Source: Microbacterium sp. SMR1
Lineage (GTDB): Bacteria; Actinomycetota; Actinomycetes; Actinomycetales; Microbacteriaceae
Length of the DNA: 64,000 bases
Reading direction: 5' to 3'
Assembly: GCF_003289625.1 (NCBI RefSeq)
Contig: NZ_QMBN01000001.1
Span: forward strand, 186,001-250,000
Part shown: one piece after another, positions 8,849 to 19,650 of the stretch
Layout: the number at the start of each line of letters is the position of its first letter
Numbering within the stretch: position 1 is the stretch's first letter
Position numbers and translations under genes: made by a program
The notes under the pieces: generated by a model
The model's input: the letters and a program-made list of their open reading frames with translations, nothing else
What the model was told of the DNA's origin: nothing
Database searches by the model: none

Positions 8849-9601
8849 TCAGCGGTAGCGGCGGCCCTCGTCGCGTCGGTACAGCCACACGACGAGGGCT
8901 CCCAGCGCGAGCGTCCATGCGACGACGCCGAGGATCGCCCAGAGGGGCACCTCGGCACCGGTCGCGACGCCGACGACGATCTCTCGAGCCTGACGGATCG
9001 GCAGGACCGACGAGGCGGTGTCGAGCCAGGCGGGGAAGAACTGCGGGGGCAGGAACAGGCCGCCGCCGAAGGCGAGCAGGAACAGGGCCACCTGCGTGAC
9101 GGCGATGGCGGCCTTCGGGCCCGTCGTGAGACCGATGATCGCACCGATGAGCATCGGCGGAAGCGCCGTCGCGATCACGAGCACGATGGCCGCGAGCAGC
9201 GGGAGAGGTTCGGGCCGCGCGCTGGTGAAGACACCTCCGACGACGAGCAGCGGCACCATCGCCACGGTCGCGATCGCGAGGGTCGCCAGGATCAGCGCCC
9301 CGATGCGGGCGAGCGGGCTGCCGGGGAGCGTCCGCAGATAGGGCGTCCACGGCTTCGAGCGTTGCTCGGCGAGCTCGAGCCCGACCGAGAACAGCCCGGA
9401 CGACATGAAGGCGAACACGACCATCGAGCAGACGGCGGCGGTGGCGACGCTGCTATCCGCCACGACCGCGCCCTGGGGCAGCACGAACAGGCAGAACGCG
9501 AGGGTCGGGAACACGACCGACCCGATCACCGCGATCGGAACCCGTGCGGTCTCGATGAGGTTGTATCTGGTCGCGGTCAGGGTGAGCGAGAGCGTGGACA
9601 T
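8849..9601 (-). CDS. ABC-2 type transporter permease
   Basis: Six-helix ABC-2 membrane subunit of 250 residues, last gene of a four-gene operon on the minus strand. The family pattern is clear: a first helix near residues 20-45, a cytoplasmic loop containing ELAEQRSKPWTPYLRTLPGSP, then five further hydrophobic stretches and a short basic tail (RRDEGRRYR). The start overlaps the stop of the ATPase gene by one base (TGATG). It pairs with that ATPase as an exporter or drug-efflux type system; no substrate is evident. Confidence 0.9.
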   Translation of the reverse strand: MSTLSLTLTATRYNLIETARVPIAVIGSVVFPTLAFCLFVLPQGAVVADSSVATAAVCSMVVFAFMSSGLFSVGLELAEQRSKPWTPYLRTLPGSPLARIGALILATLAIATVAMVPLLVVGGVFTSARPEPLPLLAAIVLVIATALPPMLIGAIIGLTTGPKAAIAVTQVALFLLAFGGGLFLPPQFFPAWLDTASSVLPIRQAREIVVGVATGAEVPLWAILGVVAWTLALGALVVWLYRRDEGRRYR

Positions 9602-10500
9602 CAGGCGGCCTTCTCGGTGTGCGCGGACGTGGCGGTCAGGGAGAGGAACGCCTCCTCGAGCGTCGCTCCGCGCACCGTCAGATCGCGGAACGGCAGATCG
9701 GCGGCGACGAGTGAGCGGACGAGAGCGTCGGAGTCGCCGACGACGGCCGTCACGGCGTCGTCCGCGGTGGAGACGGATGACTCGGGGTCGAGGCGCCGGA
9801 TGTCGTCCGCCGAGACTCCGCGCAGGGTGACACGGCGTCGGGAGACGCTCGACACGACGGCCGCGAGCGTGTCATCGGTGCGGACGGCACCGTCGTCGAT
9901 GACGACGACGCGGTGAGCGAGCTGCTCGATCTCCTCGAGGTGGTGGCTCGTGACCACGACGGCGCATCCGGCGGCGTGCCGGGCGCGGACGGCATCCCAC
10001 AGTGCTCGTCGGGCGTCGACGTCGAGACCGGTCGTGGGCTCGTCGAGCAGCACGAGGTCGGGGTCGCCGACGAAGGCCAGCGCGACGGCCACACGCCGCT
10101 GCTGCCCGCCCGACAGTGCTCCGCACTGCTGGCGCAGCAGCGGGCCGAGGTCGAACTCCTCGATGATGCGGGCGCGGGGGGAAGGATGCGGGAAGTGCGC
10201 CGCGACGAAGTCGAGGACCTCTCCGACCCGCAGTGCGTCGGGCAGCGCCGTCGCCTGGGGCGTGGAGCCGAGCCGGACGCGCGACGAGGTGTCGCGCGGG
10301 TCGCCGCCGAACAGGCGCACCTCGCCGCTGGTCGGGGTTCGCAGGCCCTCGACGAGCGACAGGAGGGTCGTCTTGCCGGCGCCGTTCGGCCCCAGTAGAC
10401 CGACGCATTCGCCGGCGTGGATGTCGAGGGACACTCCGGACAGGGCGGTGACGTCGCCGAACCGCTTCACGAGGTCGCGGGTGCGGATGAGGGCGGTCAT
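9601..10500 (-). CDS. ABC transporter ATP-binding protein (drug-export type)
   Basis: ATPase subunit of 299 residues. Walker A GPNGAGKT is at residues 37-44, the signature is LSGGQQRRVAVALAF, Walker B is LVLLDEPTTGLDVDAR, and the switch His is in TSHHLEEIEQ. After the ATPase core comes a C-terminal domain of about 80 residues (ends EEAFLSLTATSAH), the arrangement seen in DrrA/CcmA-like exporters. Its start overlaps the stop of the winged-helix regulator (ATGA) and its stop overlaps the permease start, so expression is tightly coupled. Confidence 0.93.
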   Translation of the reverse strand: MTALIRTRDLVKRFGDVTALSGVSLDIHAGECVGLLGPNGAGKTTLLSLVEGLRTPTSGEVRLFGGDPRDTSSRVRLGSTPQATALPDALRVGEVLDFVAAHFPHPSPRARIIEEFDLGPLLRQQCGALSGGQQRRVAVALAFVGDPDLVLLDEPTTGLDVDARRALWDAVRARHAAGCAVVVTSHHLEEIEQLAHRVVVIDDGAVRTDDTLAAVVSSVSRRRVTLRGVSADDIRRLDPESSVSTADDAVTAVVGDSDALVRSLVAADLPFRDLTVRGATLEEAFLSLTATSAHTEKAA

Positions 10501-10796
10501 GATCCTCCTCCGAGGAGATCGAGCAGATGGGTGCGGTAGGTGCGGAACGCGGCGCGCCCGGCGGGGGTCAGCGCGACGTAGGTCACGGGCTTCCGGCCCG
10601 CGAAGGCCTTGCTGGTCTCGACGTAGCCCGCCGCCTCGAGCTTCGCGAGGTGCGTGGTGAGGTTGCCGGCGGTCATCCCGAGCAGCTTCTGCAGCACGGG
10701 GAAGGTCACCTCGTCGCCGTCGGCGAGGGCCTCGTTCAGCGCGGTGACGATGCGCAGGCGGGCCGGGGCGTGGATGACCGGGTCGAGCTCGGTCAT
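10497..10796 (-). CDS. Winged-helix transcriptional regulator (HTH_34 type)
   Basis: Small DNA-binding protein of 99 residues. The fold is recognisable: [13 protein letters not shown] opening helix, recognition helix region [20 protein letters not shown], a wing [11 protein letters not shown] and the closing helix [16 protein letters not shown] place the start at ATG 10796, which overlaps the previous stop by four bases. Proteins of this kind often sit in ABC exporter operons and repress them. It is the best candidate to bind the GCAAA/TTTGC repeats ahead of the operon; that link is inference. Confidence 0.88.
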   Translation of the reverse strand: MTELDPVIHAPARLRIVTALNEALADGDEVTFPVLQKLLGMTAGNLTTHLAKLEAAGYVETSKAFAGRKPVTYVALTPAGRAAFRTYRTHLLDLLGGGS

Positions 10797-11449
10797 CGGC
10801 TGCCTTCCGCCGGGATGACGCCGCGCAGCATCAGGGTCGCGACGATGAGCATCGCGAGCGGTCCGACGGTCGCGTACACGAGGTAGTTGGTCGGCGTGCC
10901 CGCGTACGAGGCCACGATCGCGGTGGCGATCATGACGATGCCGAGTGCGTACTGGACGGGGGAGCGCCACAGCGCCCCGCCGGCGAGGTAGAGCACGCCG
11001 ACCAGCAGGACGAAGATCGCGGGGGAGAGCACCGCCATGACGGCGGCGTCCGCGCCGGCGCGCTGTACCGCGCCGATGAGGAGCCCGGCACCGAACATCG
11101 ACAGCGACCACGCCCAGCCGTACATGGCCCCGGCCAGGCGCGACGGCCCCCGCACGCCCACGCCGGAGCGGATGCCGGCGACGGCCGAGACGACGATGCC
11201 GGCGATGAGCACCGCGCCGAAGACGATCCATGCGGGGGTCGTCGGAATGCGGAACCAAGGGTTGCCGCCCCCGTCGGCCGCGCTCCAGATGGCTCCGAAT
11301 CCGACGATCCACGCCGCCGCCCAGGTGATGAGCATCACCGCGTAGTTGCGGTTGACCCAGTGCGCGGTGCGCCGGCGCTGGTCCTGCATGAGGGCGAGCA
11401 TCGCCGCCGGGTCGGCCTGCTGCTCGTCATCCATCGAATCCTGCTCCAT
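10793..11449 (-). CDS. Integral membrane protein, first gene of ABC/regulator operon
   Basis: About 218 residues, with a short acidic cytoplasmic N-terminus followed by around six hydrophobic segments (first in [20 protein letters not shown]). No enzymatic motif is seen and I do not recognise a named family; similar proteins occur beside ArsR/HTH_34 regulators in actinobacteria. Two starts are possible. ATG 11449 immediately follows the operator repeat and would fit a near-leaderless message; ATG 11434 has GGAGCAGG upstream. The 3' end overlaps the regulator gene (ATGA). It may sense or assist the exporter encoded downstream. Confidence 0.75.
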   Translation of the reverse strand: MEQDSMDDEQQADPAAMLALMQDQRRRTAHWVNRNYAVMLITWAAAWIVGFGAIWSAADGGGNPWFRIPTTPAWIVFGAVLIAGIVVSAVAGIRSGVGVRGPSRLAGAMYGWAWSLSMFGAGLLIGAVQRAGADAAVMAVLSPAIFVLLVGVLYLAGGALWRSPVQYALGIVMIATAIVASYAGTPTNYLVYATVGPLAMLIVATLMLRGVIPAEGSR

Positions 11450-11471
11450 GCAAACCACTTTGCACCGCAAA
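11450..11471. promoter_or_regulatory. Candidate operator: alternating GCAAA / TTTGC half-sites
   Basis: Three half-sites in a row: GCAAA, four bases, TTTGC, three bases, GCAAA. Any adjacent pair forms an inverted repeat. The block lies directly upstream of the four-gene minus-strand operon, whose third-last gene is a winged-helix regulator. Confidence 0.5.
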
Positions 11472-11507
11472 CCTCACCCGGTCAACTCGAGTCGAGATGC
11501 TCGAGAT

Positions 11508-11537
11508 TTGGCGGATGCCGCGAGGGAGCGCTACTGT
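11508..11537 (+). promoter_or_regulatory. Promoter for arginine operon leader
   Basis: A -35-like TTGGCG (11508-11513) and a -10 TACTGT (11532-11537) are separated by 18 bases. The -10 ends six bases before ATG 11544, so the transcript would begin at the leader ORF, leaving a 5' leader of about 176 bases before argC. Confidence 0.55.
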
Positions 11538-11543
11538 CGGCGC

Positions 11544-11615
11544 ATGTCTTCGGCCCCGCAGCGCACCGTCTCGGTGCTTCGCGCGCGCCGACGTCTGGGC
11601 GACCGCCGACGCTAG
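11544..11615 (+). CDS. Possible arginine leader peptide (23 aa, 8 Arg)
   Basis: ATG 11544 opens a 23-codon frame that starts six bases after a good -10 box and would be read from a leaderless message. Eight of 23 residues are Arg, including two RRR runs, the second directly before the TAG stop; the Arg codons are mixed (CGC, CGA, CGT). It precedes argC, the first gene of arginine synthesis. GGCGAC words at 11598 and 11615 and GTCGCC words at 11657 and 11676 can pair in alternative ways, as expected for an attenuator. High-GC DNA makes Arg-rich frames by chance, so this remains a hypothesis. Confidence 0.4.
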   Translation: MSSAPQRTVSVLRARRRLGDRRR

Positions 11616-11675
11616 GCGACCCTGCACGCTCCCGCATCCGCGGTCGAGCGCGTGGTGTCGCCGCCGCCGGTCCCC

Positions 11676-11692
11676 GTCGCCGCGAAGGCGAC
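11676..11692 (+). promoter_or_regulatory. Leader hairpin upstream of argC ribosome-binding site
   Basis: GTCGCC and GGCGAC form a 6-bp stem with a 5-base loop, ending 16 bases before the AAGG of the argC ribosome-binding site. No T-run follows, so any control would be translational or Rho-type rather than intrinsic termination. Confidence 0.35.
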
Positions 11693-11719
11693 GTCATCCC
11701 AGACAATAAGGTGGAAGTC

Positions 11720-12778
11720 ATGCCCCTCTCCGTCGCCGTCTCCGGCGCATCCGGATACGCGGGAGGCGAGATCCTGCGCCTGCTCGCCGCTCACCCCGAG
11801 GTCGAGATCCGCACGGTGACCGCGCACTCCAACGCCGGTCAGCCGCTCATCGATCACCAGCCGCACCTCCGCTCGCTGCGTCATCTCACGCTGCAGCCCT
11901 CGACGCCCGAGGTGCTCGCGGGGCACGACATCGTGTTCCTCGCCCTCCCGCACGGTCAGTCGGGTCAGTACACCGAGGCGCTCGCCGACACCGCCCTCGT
12001 CATCGACGCGGGCGCCGACCACCGGCTGACGTCGTCGGACGACTGGGATGCCTTTTACGGCGGCGACTTCCACGAGCCCTGGACCTACGGTGTGCCCGAG
12101 CTCCTCATCGGAGGCGCCACCGGCACCGGCAAGCAGCGCGACGAGCTCGTCGGAGCCTCGCGCATCGCTGCTCCCGGGTGCAACGCCTCGACCGTCGCGC
12201 TGAGCCTCGCGCCCGGTGTCGCGGCCGGAGTCATCGACCCGAGCGACATCGTGAGCGTGCTCGCGGTCGGTCCGTCCGGCGCGGGCAAGAGCCTGAAGAC
12301 GAACCTCCTCGCCGCCGAGATCCTCGGATCGGCGAACCCCTATGCCATCGGCGGGACGCACCGCCACATCCCCGAGATCCGGCAGGCGCTTCGGGGAGCG
12401 GGCGCGGCAGGCGACATCCGCATCTCGTTCACCCCCGTCCTCGTGCCGATGTCGCGCGGCATCCTGGCCACCTCGACCGCTCCGATCGCGGACGGCGTCT
12501 CCGACGCTCAGATCCGCGAGGCGTGGGAGAGCGCCTACGCCGACGAGACGTTCGTGCAGCTGCTCCCCGAGAGCTCCTTCCCTCGGACAGCGGACGTCAC
12601 CGGCGCGAACACCGCGCTCATGGGCCTGGCGATCGACCGGGCCGCCGGCCGCGTGGTCGTCGTGACCGCGGTCGACAACCTTGCCAAGGGCACCGCGGGT
12701 GCCGCCATCCAGTCGATGAACATCGCCCTCGGTTTCACCGAGACCACGGGCCTGAGCGTGAACGGAGTCGCCCCGTGA
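11720..12778 (+). CDS. argC: N-acetyl-gamma-glutamyl-phosphate reductase
   Basis: Third step of arginine synthesis: NADPH-dependent reduction of N-acetylglutamyl phosphate to the semialdehyde, in the cytosol. 352 residues, a normal size. The dinucleotide-binding motif SGASGYAG is at residues 8-15 and the catalytic Cys is about residue 154 in GCNAST; a His-bearing GTHRHIPEI segment follows. ATG 11720 is chosen for the AAGGTGG site upstream and the natural MPLSVAVSG start; open frame upstream of it is leader. First gene of argCJBDF; the stop overlaps the argJ start. Confidence 0.96.
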   Translation: MPLSVAVSGASGYAGGEILRLLAAHPEVEIRTVTAHSNAGQPLIDHQPHLRSLRHLTLQPSTPEVLAGHDIVFLALPHGQSGQYTEALADTALVIDAGADHRLTSSDDWDAFYGGDFHEPWTYGVPELLIGGATGTGKQRDELVGASRIAAPGCNASTVALSLAPGVAAGVIDPSDIVSVLAVGPSGAGKSLKTNLLAAEILGSANPYAIGGTHRHIPEIRQALRGAGAAGDIRISFTPVLVPMSRGILATSTAPIADGVSDAQIREAWESAYADETFVQLLPESSFPRTADVTGANTALMGLAIDRAAGRVVVVTAVDNLAKGTAGAAIQSMNIALGFTETTGLSVNGVAP

Positions 12779-13932
12779 GCGTCACCGCCCCCCAGGGTTT
12801 CGAAGCCGCCGGTGTCGCCGCGGGTCTGAAGTCGACCGGAAAGCCCGACGTCGCCGTCGTCGTCAACCGCGGCCCGCTCAAGGTCGGCGCCGCGGTGTTC
12901 ACCTCGAACCGCGCCAAAGCGAACCCGATCATGTGGTCGCAGCAGGCGATCGCCGACGGCGTCGTCGAAGCCATCGTCCTCAACTCCGGCGGAGCGAACT
13001 GCTTCACGGGCAGCTTCGGCTTCCAGACGACGCACCAAACCGCCGAGAAGGCGGGGGAGCTGCTGGATGTCAGCTCGGGCGATGTGCTCGTCTGCTCCAC
13101 GGGCCTCATCGGCACCGGCGACGAGGTGTTCCGCGCCAAGGTGCTCGAGGGCACCACGGCGGCGATCGGCTCGCTCAGTGCCGAGGGCGGCGAGGACGCC
13201 TCGCTCGCGATCATGACCACCGACTCGCGGCCCAAGCGCGCCGTCGTCTCGCGGGGTGGCTGGACGATCGGCGGCATGGCGAAGGGCGCGGGGATGCTCG
13301 CACCGGGCCTCGCGACGATGCTCGTCGTCATCACTACCGACGCCGTTCTCGACGCGGCGCAGGCGGATGCCGCGCTGCGCTCCGCTACCCGCACGAGCTT
13401 CGACCGGCTCGACTCCGACGGGTGCATGTCAACCAACGACCAGGTCACGCTCATGGTCAGCGGCGCGTCGGGCGTGGCGCCGGATGCCGCCGAGTTCGCC
13501 GCCGCGCTCGCCGAGCTGTGCGCCGACCTCGCCGAGCAGCTGCAGGGCGACGCCGAAGGCGCGAGCCACGACATCGCGATCGAGGTCGTCGGCGCGGCAT
13601 CCGAAGAGGACGCCGTCGTCGTCGGACGCTCGGTCGCCCGCAACAATCTCTTCAAGGCCGCGATCTTCGGCAACGACCCGAACTGGGGCCGGGTGCTCGC
13701 CGCGATCGGCACGACCGACGCGGCCTTCGACCCCTACGACGTCGACGTCTCGTTCAACGGCGTGCGGGTGTGCACCGCCGGCGGGCCCGACCGTCCGCGT
13801 GAAGAGGTCGACCTGACGCCCCGCGCGACGCGCATCCTCATCGACCTGAAGTCGGGCGATGCCACGGCGACGATCCTCACGAACGACCTCACGCACGACT
13901 ACGTCCACGAGAACAGCGCTTACTCCTCATGA
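12775..13932 (+). CDS. argJ: Bifunctional ornithine acetyltransferase / N-acetylglutamate synthase
   Basis: Transfers the acetyl group from N-acetylornithine to glutamate, giving ornithine and recycling the acetyl group; bifunctional forms also use acetyl-CoA. 385 residues. The self-cleavage site is visible as [13 protein letters not shown], with the nucleophilic Thr at residue 181 that becomes the N-terminus of the beta chain. The C-terminal [13 protein letters not shown] block is characteristic. GTG 12775 overlaps the argC stop by GTGA. Presence of argJ implies the cyclic acetyl pathway, so no argE is needed. Confidence 0.96.
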   Translation: MSVTAPQGFEAAGVAAGLKSTGKPDVAVVVNRGPLKVGAAVFTSNRAKANPIMWSQQAIADGVVEAIVLNSGGANCFTGSFGFQTTHQTAEKAGELLDVSSGDVLVCSTGLIGTGDEVFRAKVLEGTTAAIGSLSAEGGEDASLAIMTTDSRPKRAVVSRGGWTIGGMAKGAGMLAPGLATMLVVITTDAVLDAAQADAALRSATRTSFDRLDSDGCMSTNDQVTLMVSGASGVAPDAAEFAAALAELCADLAEQLQGDAEGASHDIAIEVVGAASEEDAVVVGRSVARNNLFKAAIFGNDPNWGRVLAAIGTTDAAFDPYDVDVSFNGVRVCTAGGPDRPREEVDLTPRATRILIDLKSGDATATILTNDLTHDYVHENSAYSS

Positions 13933-14834
13933 ACGACATCGACCTCCAGTACACGACCCCCGAAGAGGCGGCCGCCAAGGCGGGCGTCCTCATCGAGTCG
14001 CTGCCGTGGCTGCAGCGCTTCCGCGATCAGATCATCGTCATCAAGTACGGCGGCAACGCGATGGTTTCTGAGGAGTTGCAGGAGTCGTTCGCGCAGGACA
14101 TCGCTTACCTCCGCTTCGTCGGCGTGAAGCCCGTCGTCGTCCACGGCGGCGGCCCGCAGATCTCGAGAATGCTCGACCGGCTCTCGATCGAGAGTGAGTT
14201 CAAGGGCGGCTACCGGGTCACCAGCACCGAGGCGATCGACGTCGTCCGGATGGTGCTGACCGGGCAGATCAACCCGCAGCTCGTCGCCCGCATCAACGCG
14301 TACGGCCCGTTCGCCACGGGCCTGTCAGGCGAGGATGCCGGTCTGTTCGGCGGTCGCCGGCGCGGCGTCGTGATCGACGGTACCGAGCATGACCTCGGGC
14401 ACGTCGGCGATGTCGTCGAGGTCGACCCGCAGCCGGTGCACGATCAGCTCGACGCCGGACGCATCCCGGTGATCTCCTCGATCGCACCCGATCTCGACAA
14501 CCCTGGTCATTCGCTCAACGTGAATGCGGATGCCGCAGCCGCGGCTCTCGCGACGGCCCTCGGCGCCACGAAGCTCGTCGTCCTCACCGACGTGCCCGGC
14601 CTCTACGCCGACTGGCCCAACCGCGACTCGCTCGTCTCGCATCTGACGTCGACCGACCTGCGCGCGATGCTGCCGAAGCTCGAGTCGGGGATGATCCCGA
14701 AGATGCAGGCATGCCTCGACGCGGTCGACGGGGGAGTGGACACGGCGGCCATCATCGACGGACGCCAGCCCCACTCGGTGCTGGTCGAAGTCTTCACAGC
14801 ACAGGGAATCGGTACGGAGGTGGTGGCGGGATGA
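13929..14834 (+). CDS. argB: Acetylglutamate kinase
   Basis: Phosphorylates N-acetylglutamate, the usual feedback-controlled step of the pathway. 301 residues. The amino-acid-kinase fold is evident: [10 protein letters not shown] near the N-terminus (phosphate-binding Lys and GGNAM), [12 protein letters not shown], the substrate loop, [12 protein letters not shown], and a C-terminal [16 protein letters not shown]. An N-terminal helix of about 25 residues precedes the kinase core, as in hexameric arginine-inhibited enzymes. The start overlaps argJ (ATGA) and the stop overlaps argD. Confidence 0.96.
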   Translation: MNDIDLQYTTPEEAAAKAGVLIESLPWLQRFRDQIIVIKYGGNAMVSEELQESFAQDIAYLRFVGVKPVVVHGGGPQISRMLDRLSIESEFKGGYRVTSTEAIDVVRMVLTGQINPQLVARINAYGPFATGLSGEDAGLFGGRRRGVVIDGTEHDLGHVGDVVEVDPQPVHDQLDAGRIPVISSIAPDLDNPGHSLNVNADAAAAALATALGATKLVVLTDVPGLYADWPNRDSLVSHLTSTDLRAMLPKLESGMIPKMQACLDAVDGGVDTAAIIDGRQPHSVLVEVFTAQGIGTEVVAG

Positions 14835-16078
14835 CGAACCCGACGATCCAGCAGACAGCGCCCACATGGGCGGATGACGTCGATCGCGACCTCGTCCGCA
14901 GCGCCGGCGCACGCCTGGCGCTGCTCGAGCGCGGCGAGGGCGCGTACGTCTGGGATGTCGACGGCAAGCGCTACCTCGACTTCCTGGCCGGCATCGCCGT
15001 CAACTCGCTCGGACATGCTCACCCCGTGTTCGTCGAGGCGGTCTCGCGTCAGGCAGCCACGTTGTCGCACGTCTCGAACTACTTCGCCACGCCGCCGCAG
15101 CTCGAGCTCGCGGCGAAGCTCAAGCGTCTCGCGGGCACCGGCGACGCCGGTCGCGTCTACTTCGGCAACTCCGGCGCCGAGGCGAACGAGGCGGCGTTCA
15201 AGCTCGCGCGTCTGCACGGCGGAGCCGAGCGCCCCCGCATCCTCGCGCTGAAGGACGCGTTCCACGGTCGCACGATGGGCACCCTCGCCCTCACCGGCAA
15301 GCCGCAGATGCAGCAGCCGTTCGAGCCGATGGTTCCCGGCGTCGAGAGCATCGACTCCACGATCGAGGCTCTCGAGGCCGCGATCGACGACCGCGTCGCG
15401 GCCCTGTTCGTCGAGCCCATCAAGGGCGAGGCCGGGGTCATCCCGCTGCCCGAGGGCTACCTCGCGGCGGCGCGTGAGATCACGAAGCGCCACGGCGCGC
15501 TGCTGATCATCGACGAGATCCAGACCGGTGCCGGGCGCACCGGCGCGTGGTTCGCCTTCCAGCACGCCGGCATCGAGCCCGACGCGATCACGGTCGCCAA
15601 GGGCATCGGCGGCGGCTTCCCGATCGGCGCACTGATCACCTTCGCGAGCGCGAGCGACCTCTTCTACCCGGGCACGCACGGCTCGACGTTCGGCGGCAAC
15701 CCGCTGGGCACCGCGGTGGCGTCGGCGGTGCTCGGCGAGATCGAGAACGGCGGGCTCGTCGAGGCCGCCGCAGCTCACGGCGCACGCCTGCGGCAGGTGC
15801 TCGAGACGATCGATTCGGCACTGGTCGAGGGCGTGCGCGGTCAGGGTCTGCTGCTGGGCGTCGGGCTGCGGCATCCGGTCGCCGGCGCCGTCGTCGCGGC
15901 GGCGCAGGAGCACGGCCTGATCGTCAATGCGGCCAATGACCGGACCGTGCGGATCGCTCCGCCGCTCACCATCGGCGACGTCGAGATCGACGAGTTCGCC
16001 GAGCTTTTCACCGCCGCGCTGCGCACCGTCGAGTCGGCCCTGCTTCTCGAGAACACGACCACGGAGGAATCCGCATGA
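14831..16078 (+). CDS. argD: Acetylornithine aminotransferase
   Basis: PLP-dependent class III aminotransferase converting N-acetylglutamate semialdehyde to N-acetylornithine. 415 residues. Visible marks are the [16 protein letters not shown] opening, [17 protein letters not shown] phosphate-binding turn, [14 protein letters not shown] with the ring-stacking Asp, and the PLP Lys at about residue 257 in [16 protein letters not shown] 14831 overlaps the argB stop by ATGA; in-frame codons upstream belong to another frame of argB. The stop overlaps the argF start. Confidence 0.96.
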   Translation: MTNPTIQQTAPTWADDVDRDLVRSAGARLALLERGEGAYVWDVDGKRYLDFLAGIAVNSLGHAHPVFVEAVSRQAATLSHVSNYFATPPQLELAAKLKRLAGTGDAGRVYFGNSGAEANEAAFKLARLHGGAERPRILALKDAFHGRTMGTLALTGKPQMQQPFEPMVPGVESIDSTIEALEAAIDDRVAALFVEPIKGEAGVIPLPEGYLAAAREITKRHGALLIIDEIQTGAGRTGAWFAFQHAGIEPDAITVAKGIGGGFPIGALITFASASDLFYPGTHGSTFGGNPLGTAVASAVLGEIENGGLVEAAAAHGARLRQVLETIDSALVEGVRGQGLLLGVGLRHPVAGAVVAAAQEHGLIVNAANDRTVRIAPPLTIGDVEIDEFAELFTAALRTVESALLLENTTTEESA

Positions 16079-16998
16079 CCCGCCACCTGCTCCGCGACGA
16101 CGACCTGAGCCCGGCCGAGCAGGCCGAGGTCCTCGATCTCGCCCTCTCGCTGAAGAAGGACCGCTGGAAGCTGAAGCCCCTCGAGGGTCCGCAGACCGTC
16201 GCGGTCATCTTCGACAAGTCGTCGACCCGCACGCGCGTCTCGTTCGCCGTCGGCATCGCCGACCTCGGTGGCTCGCCGCTGATCATCTCGACGGCCAACA
16301 GCCAACTCGGCGGCAAGGAGACCCCGTCCGACACCGCGCGCGTGCTCGAGCGCCAGGTCGCCGCCATCGTCTGGCGCACGTACGCGCAGGCGGGCCTCGA
16401 GGAGATGGCGCGCGGTACCCGCGTGCCGGTCGTCAACGCGCTGAGCGACGACTTCCACCCGTGCCAGCTGCTCGCCGACCTGCTGACCATCCGCGAGCAC
16501 AAGGGCGACCTCGCCGGGCTCACGCTGTCGTTCTTCGGCGACGGGCAGTCGAACATGGGTCACTCGTACGTGCTCGCGGGCGTGACCGCGGGCATGCACG
16601 TTCGAGTCGCGTCTCCCGAGGGGTACGGCCCGCGTGAGGATGTCGTCGCCGACGCGCAGCGCATCGCGGCACAGACGGGCGGATCGGTCACGATCCTCGT
16701 CGACCCGCTCGAAGCAGCATCCGGCGCCGACGTCATCGTGACCGACACGTGGGTGTCGATGGGCAAGGAGGAGGAGAAGATCGCACGCATCCGCGATCTG
16801 GGTGCGTACAAGGTGACGCAGCAGACGATGGATGCCGCCGCCGACGGCGCGATCTTCATGCACTGCCTGCCCGCCGACCGGGGCTACGAGGTCGACGCCG
16901 ACGTCATCGACGGCTCGCACAGCGTCGTCTGGGACGAGGCCGAGAACCGTCTGCACGCGCAGAAGGCGCTGCTGGTCTGGCTGCTGCGTCAGCAGTGA
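16075..16998 (+). CDS. argF: Ornithine carbamoyltransferase
   Basis: Forms citrulline from ornithine and carbamoyl phosphate. 307 residues, a normal trimeric OTC length. The carbamoyl-phosphate motif STRTR is at residues 50-54, followed by ALSDDFHPCQLLAD and, near residue 263, the catalytic HCLPADRG loop. ATG 16075 overlaps argD by ATGA. In most actinobacteria argR and argG follow; here the next gene, 24 bases on, is an unrelated membrane acyltransferase. Confidence 0.97.
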   Translation: MTRHLLRDDDLSPAEQAEVLDLALSLKKDRWKLKPLEGPQTVAVIFDKSSTRTRVSFAVGIADLGGSPLIISTANSQLGGKETPSDTARVLERQVAAIVWRTYAQAGLEEMARGTRVPVVNALSDDFHPCQLLADLLTIREHKGDLAGLTLSFFGDGQSNMGHSYVLAGVTAGMHVRVASPEGYGPREDVVADAQRIAAQTGGSVTILVDPLEAASGADVIVTDTWVSMGKEEEKIARIRDLGAYKVTQQTMDAAADGAIFMHCLPADRGYEVDADVIDGSHSVVWDEAENRLHAQKALLVWLLRQQ

Positions 16999-17022
16999 AC
17001 GCGGAGCGGTGAGGAGCGGCCG

Positions 17023-18129
17023 GTGCCGGGGATGAGCGAGATGCTGCGGCGCCGGCCGCTGTTCGCGCCCTCGCGCATCGACGGCATCGACCTCGCTCGC
17101 GGCCTCGCCGTGATCGGGATGCTCGCGGCGCACCTGCTCGCGATCCCCGACTTCGATTGGACGATCCCCTCCTCGTACGAGGGGATCGTCCACGGGCGCT
17201 CGTCGATCCTGTTCGCAACGCTCGCGGGTGTCTCGATCGGGCTCATCAGCGGCGGACCGGTTCCGCTGCGCGGGCCACGACTCGAGACTGCCCGTCTGCG
17301 CCTGCTCGTGCGGGCCGGAGCGATCTGGGTGATCGGCGTGCTGCTTCTCTTCCTCGCGGTGCCGGTGTACGTCATCCTTCCCGCCTACGCGCTGCTGTTC
17401 GTGATCGCCGCGGCGGTGCTGCCGCTGCGGGCACGCACGCTGCTCATCGCGGCCGCGGTCGTCGGGCTCGTCGCGCCGTTTCCGCAAGCGGCGATCGACG
17501 GCCTGTCGTTCTGGTCGACACCCGAGGGGGTCGACGTCTCGAACGCTGTCGGATGGCACTACCCGTTCCTGACCTGGATGGCGTTCGTCCTCGCGGGCAT
17601 GGGGGCGGCGCGCCTCGACCTGCGCTCGCGCGCGACGCCGTGGTTCCTCGCGCTCGCGGGGCTCGCCCTGACCGCTGCCGGGGCCGCTCTCGACATCGTG
17701 TGGGGGCGCTCCGAGGTCTTCGGACAGACCCCGTGGACCGGGGAAGCGCATTCGTCCGGACTGTTCGAGGTGATCGGATCCGGCGGGTTCGCCCTCCTCG
17801 TCATCGGCGTGTGCGTGCTCGTGTGCCGGACGCCCCTCACGTGGGTCGCGCTGCCGCTGCGCGCCGTGGGCTCGATGCCGCTGACCGCGTACTCGGCGCA
17901 GATCGTCGTATGGGCATTCACCCGGCCCGCCGCCGAGCCGGGCGTCTTCGAGCTCGACTCCTACCGAGCCCTCGATCCGTTCTGGCCGATGACCCTCGGC
18001 ATCATCGTCGGATGCACCGCCTGGGCGCTCGTCGTCGGGCGGGGCCCCCTCGAAGCCGGCATCGACGCACTGGTCCGGCTGACGGTGCGGGGGCGCGTGG
18101 AGGCGCCGGGCACAGCGATGCCGCCCCGA

Positions 18130-18132
<3 letters not shown>
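17023..18132 (+). CDS. Membrane acyltransferase-like protein (HGSNAT / DUF418-type)
   Basis: Polytopic membrane protein of 369 residues with the DGIDLARGLAVIGM opening typical of proteins annotated as heparan-alpha-glucosaminide N-acetyltransferase or DUF418, then HGRSSILFATLAGVSI and, near the C-terminus, GSMPLTAYSAQIV. About ten hydrophobic segments. GTG 17023 has GAGGAG eight bases upstream; ATG 17032 is an alternative. A paralogue lies at 53402-54706. It sits inside the arginine cluster between argF and argH where argR/argG are often found; no arginine role is indicated. Acyl transfer to an envelope sugar is a family-based guess. Confidence 0.8.
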
Positions 18133-19572
<1,440 letters not shown>

Positions 19573-19580
19573 CATAAGCG

Positions 19581-19621
19581 ATCAGCTGATATCAGGCATT
19601 CATCAGCTGATGACTGATATC
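19581..19621. promoter_or_regulatory. Tandem palindromic operator upstream of satD-like gene
   Basis: Two copies of the perfect 10-bp palindrome ATCAGCTGAT (19581-19590, 19602-19611) are exactly 21 bp apart, i.e. two helical turns on the same face. A further palindrome CTGATATCAG overlaps the first copy (19586-19595), and CTGATATC recurs at 19614-19621. The stretch is strikingly AT-rich for this genome and ends 17 bases before the -10 box. Confidence 0.6.
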
Positions 19622-19637
19622 CGCGAGATATAAGTGC

Positions 19638-19643
19638 TAGCCT
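19638..19643 (+). promoter_or_regulatory. -10 element of leaderless satD-like promoter
   Basis: TAGCCT, seven bases before ATG 19651, with no ribosome-binding site between them. Confidence 0.55.
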
Positions 19644-19650
19644 GATCTGC

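Noticed and set aside
7039-9144. 701-codon minus-strand frame across the ABC genes
   Set aside because: Overlaps two well-supported genes and has an extreme charged composition.
11620-11719. Upstream extension of argC beyond ATG 11720
   Set aside because: The in-frame extension is Arg/Pro-rich leader sequence, and the GASGYAG fold start and ribosome-binding site favour 11720.
15841-17751. 636-codon minus-strand frame over argD/argF
   Set aside because: Antisense to conserved arginine genes; composition is that of a shadow frame.
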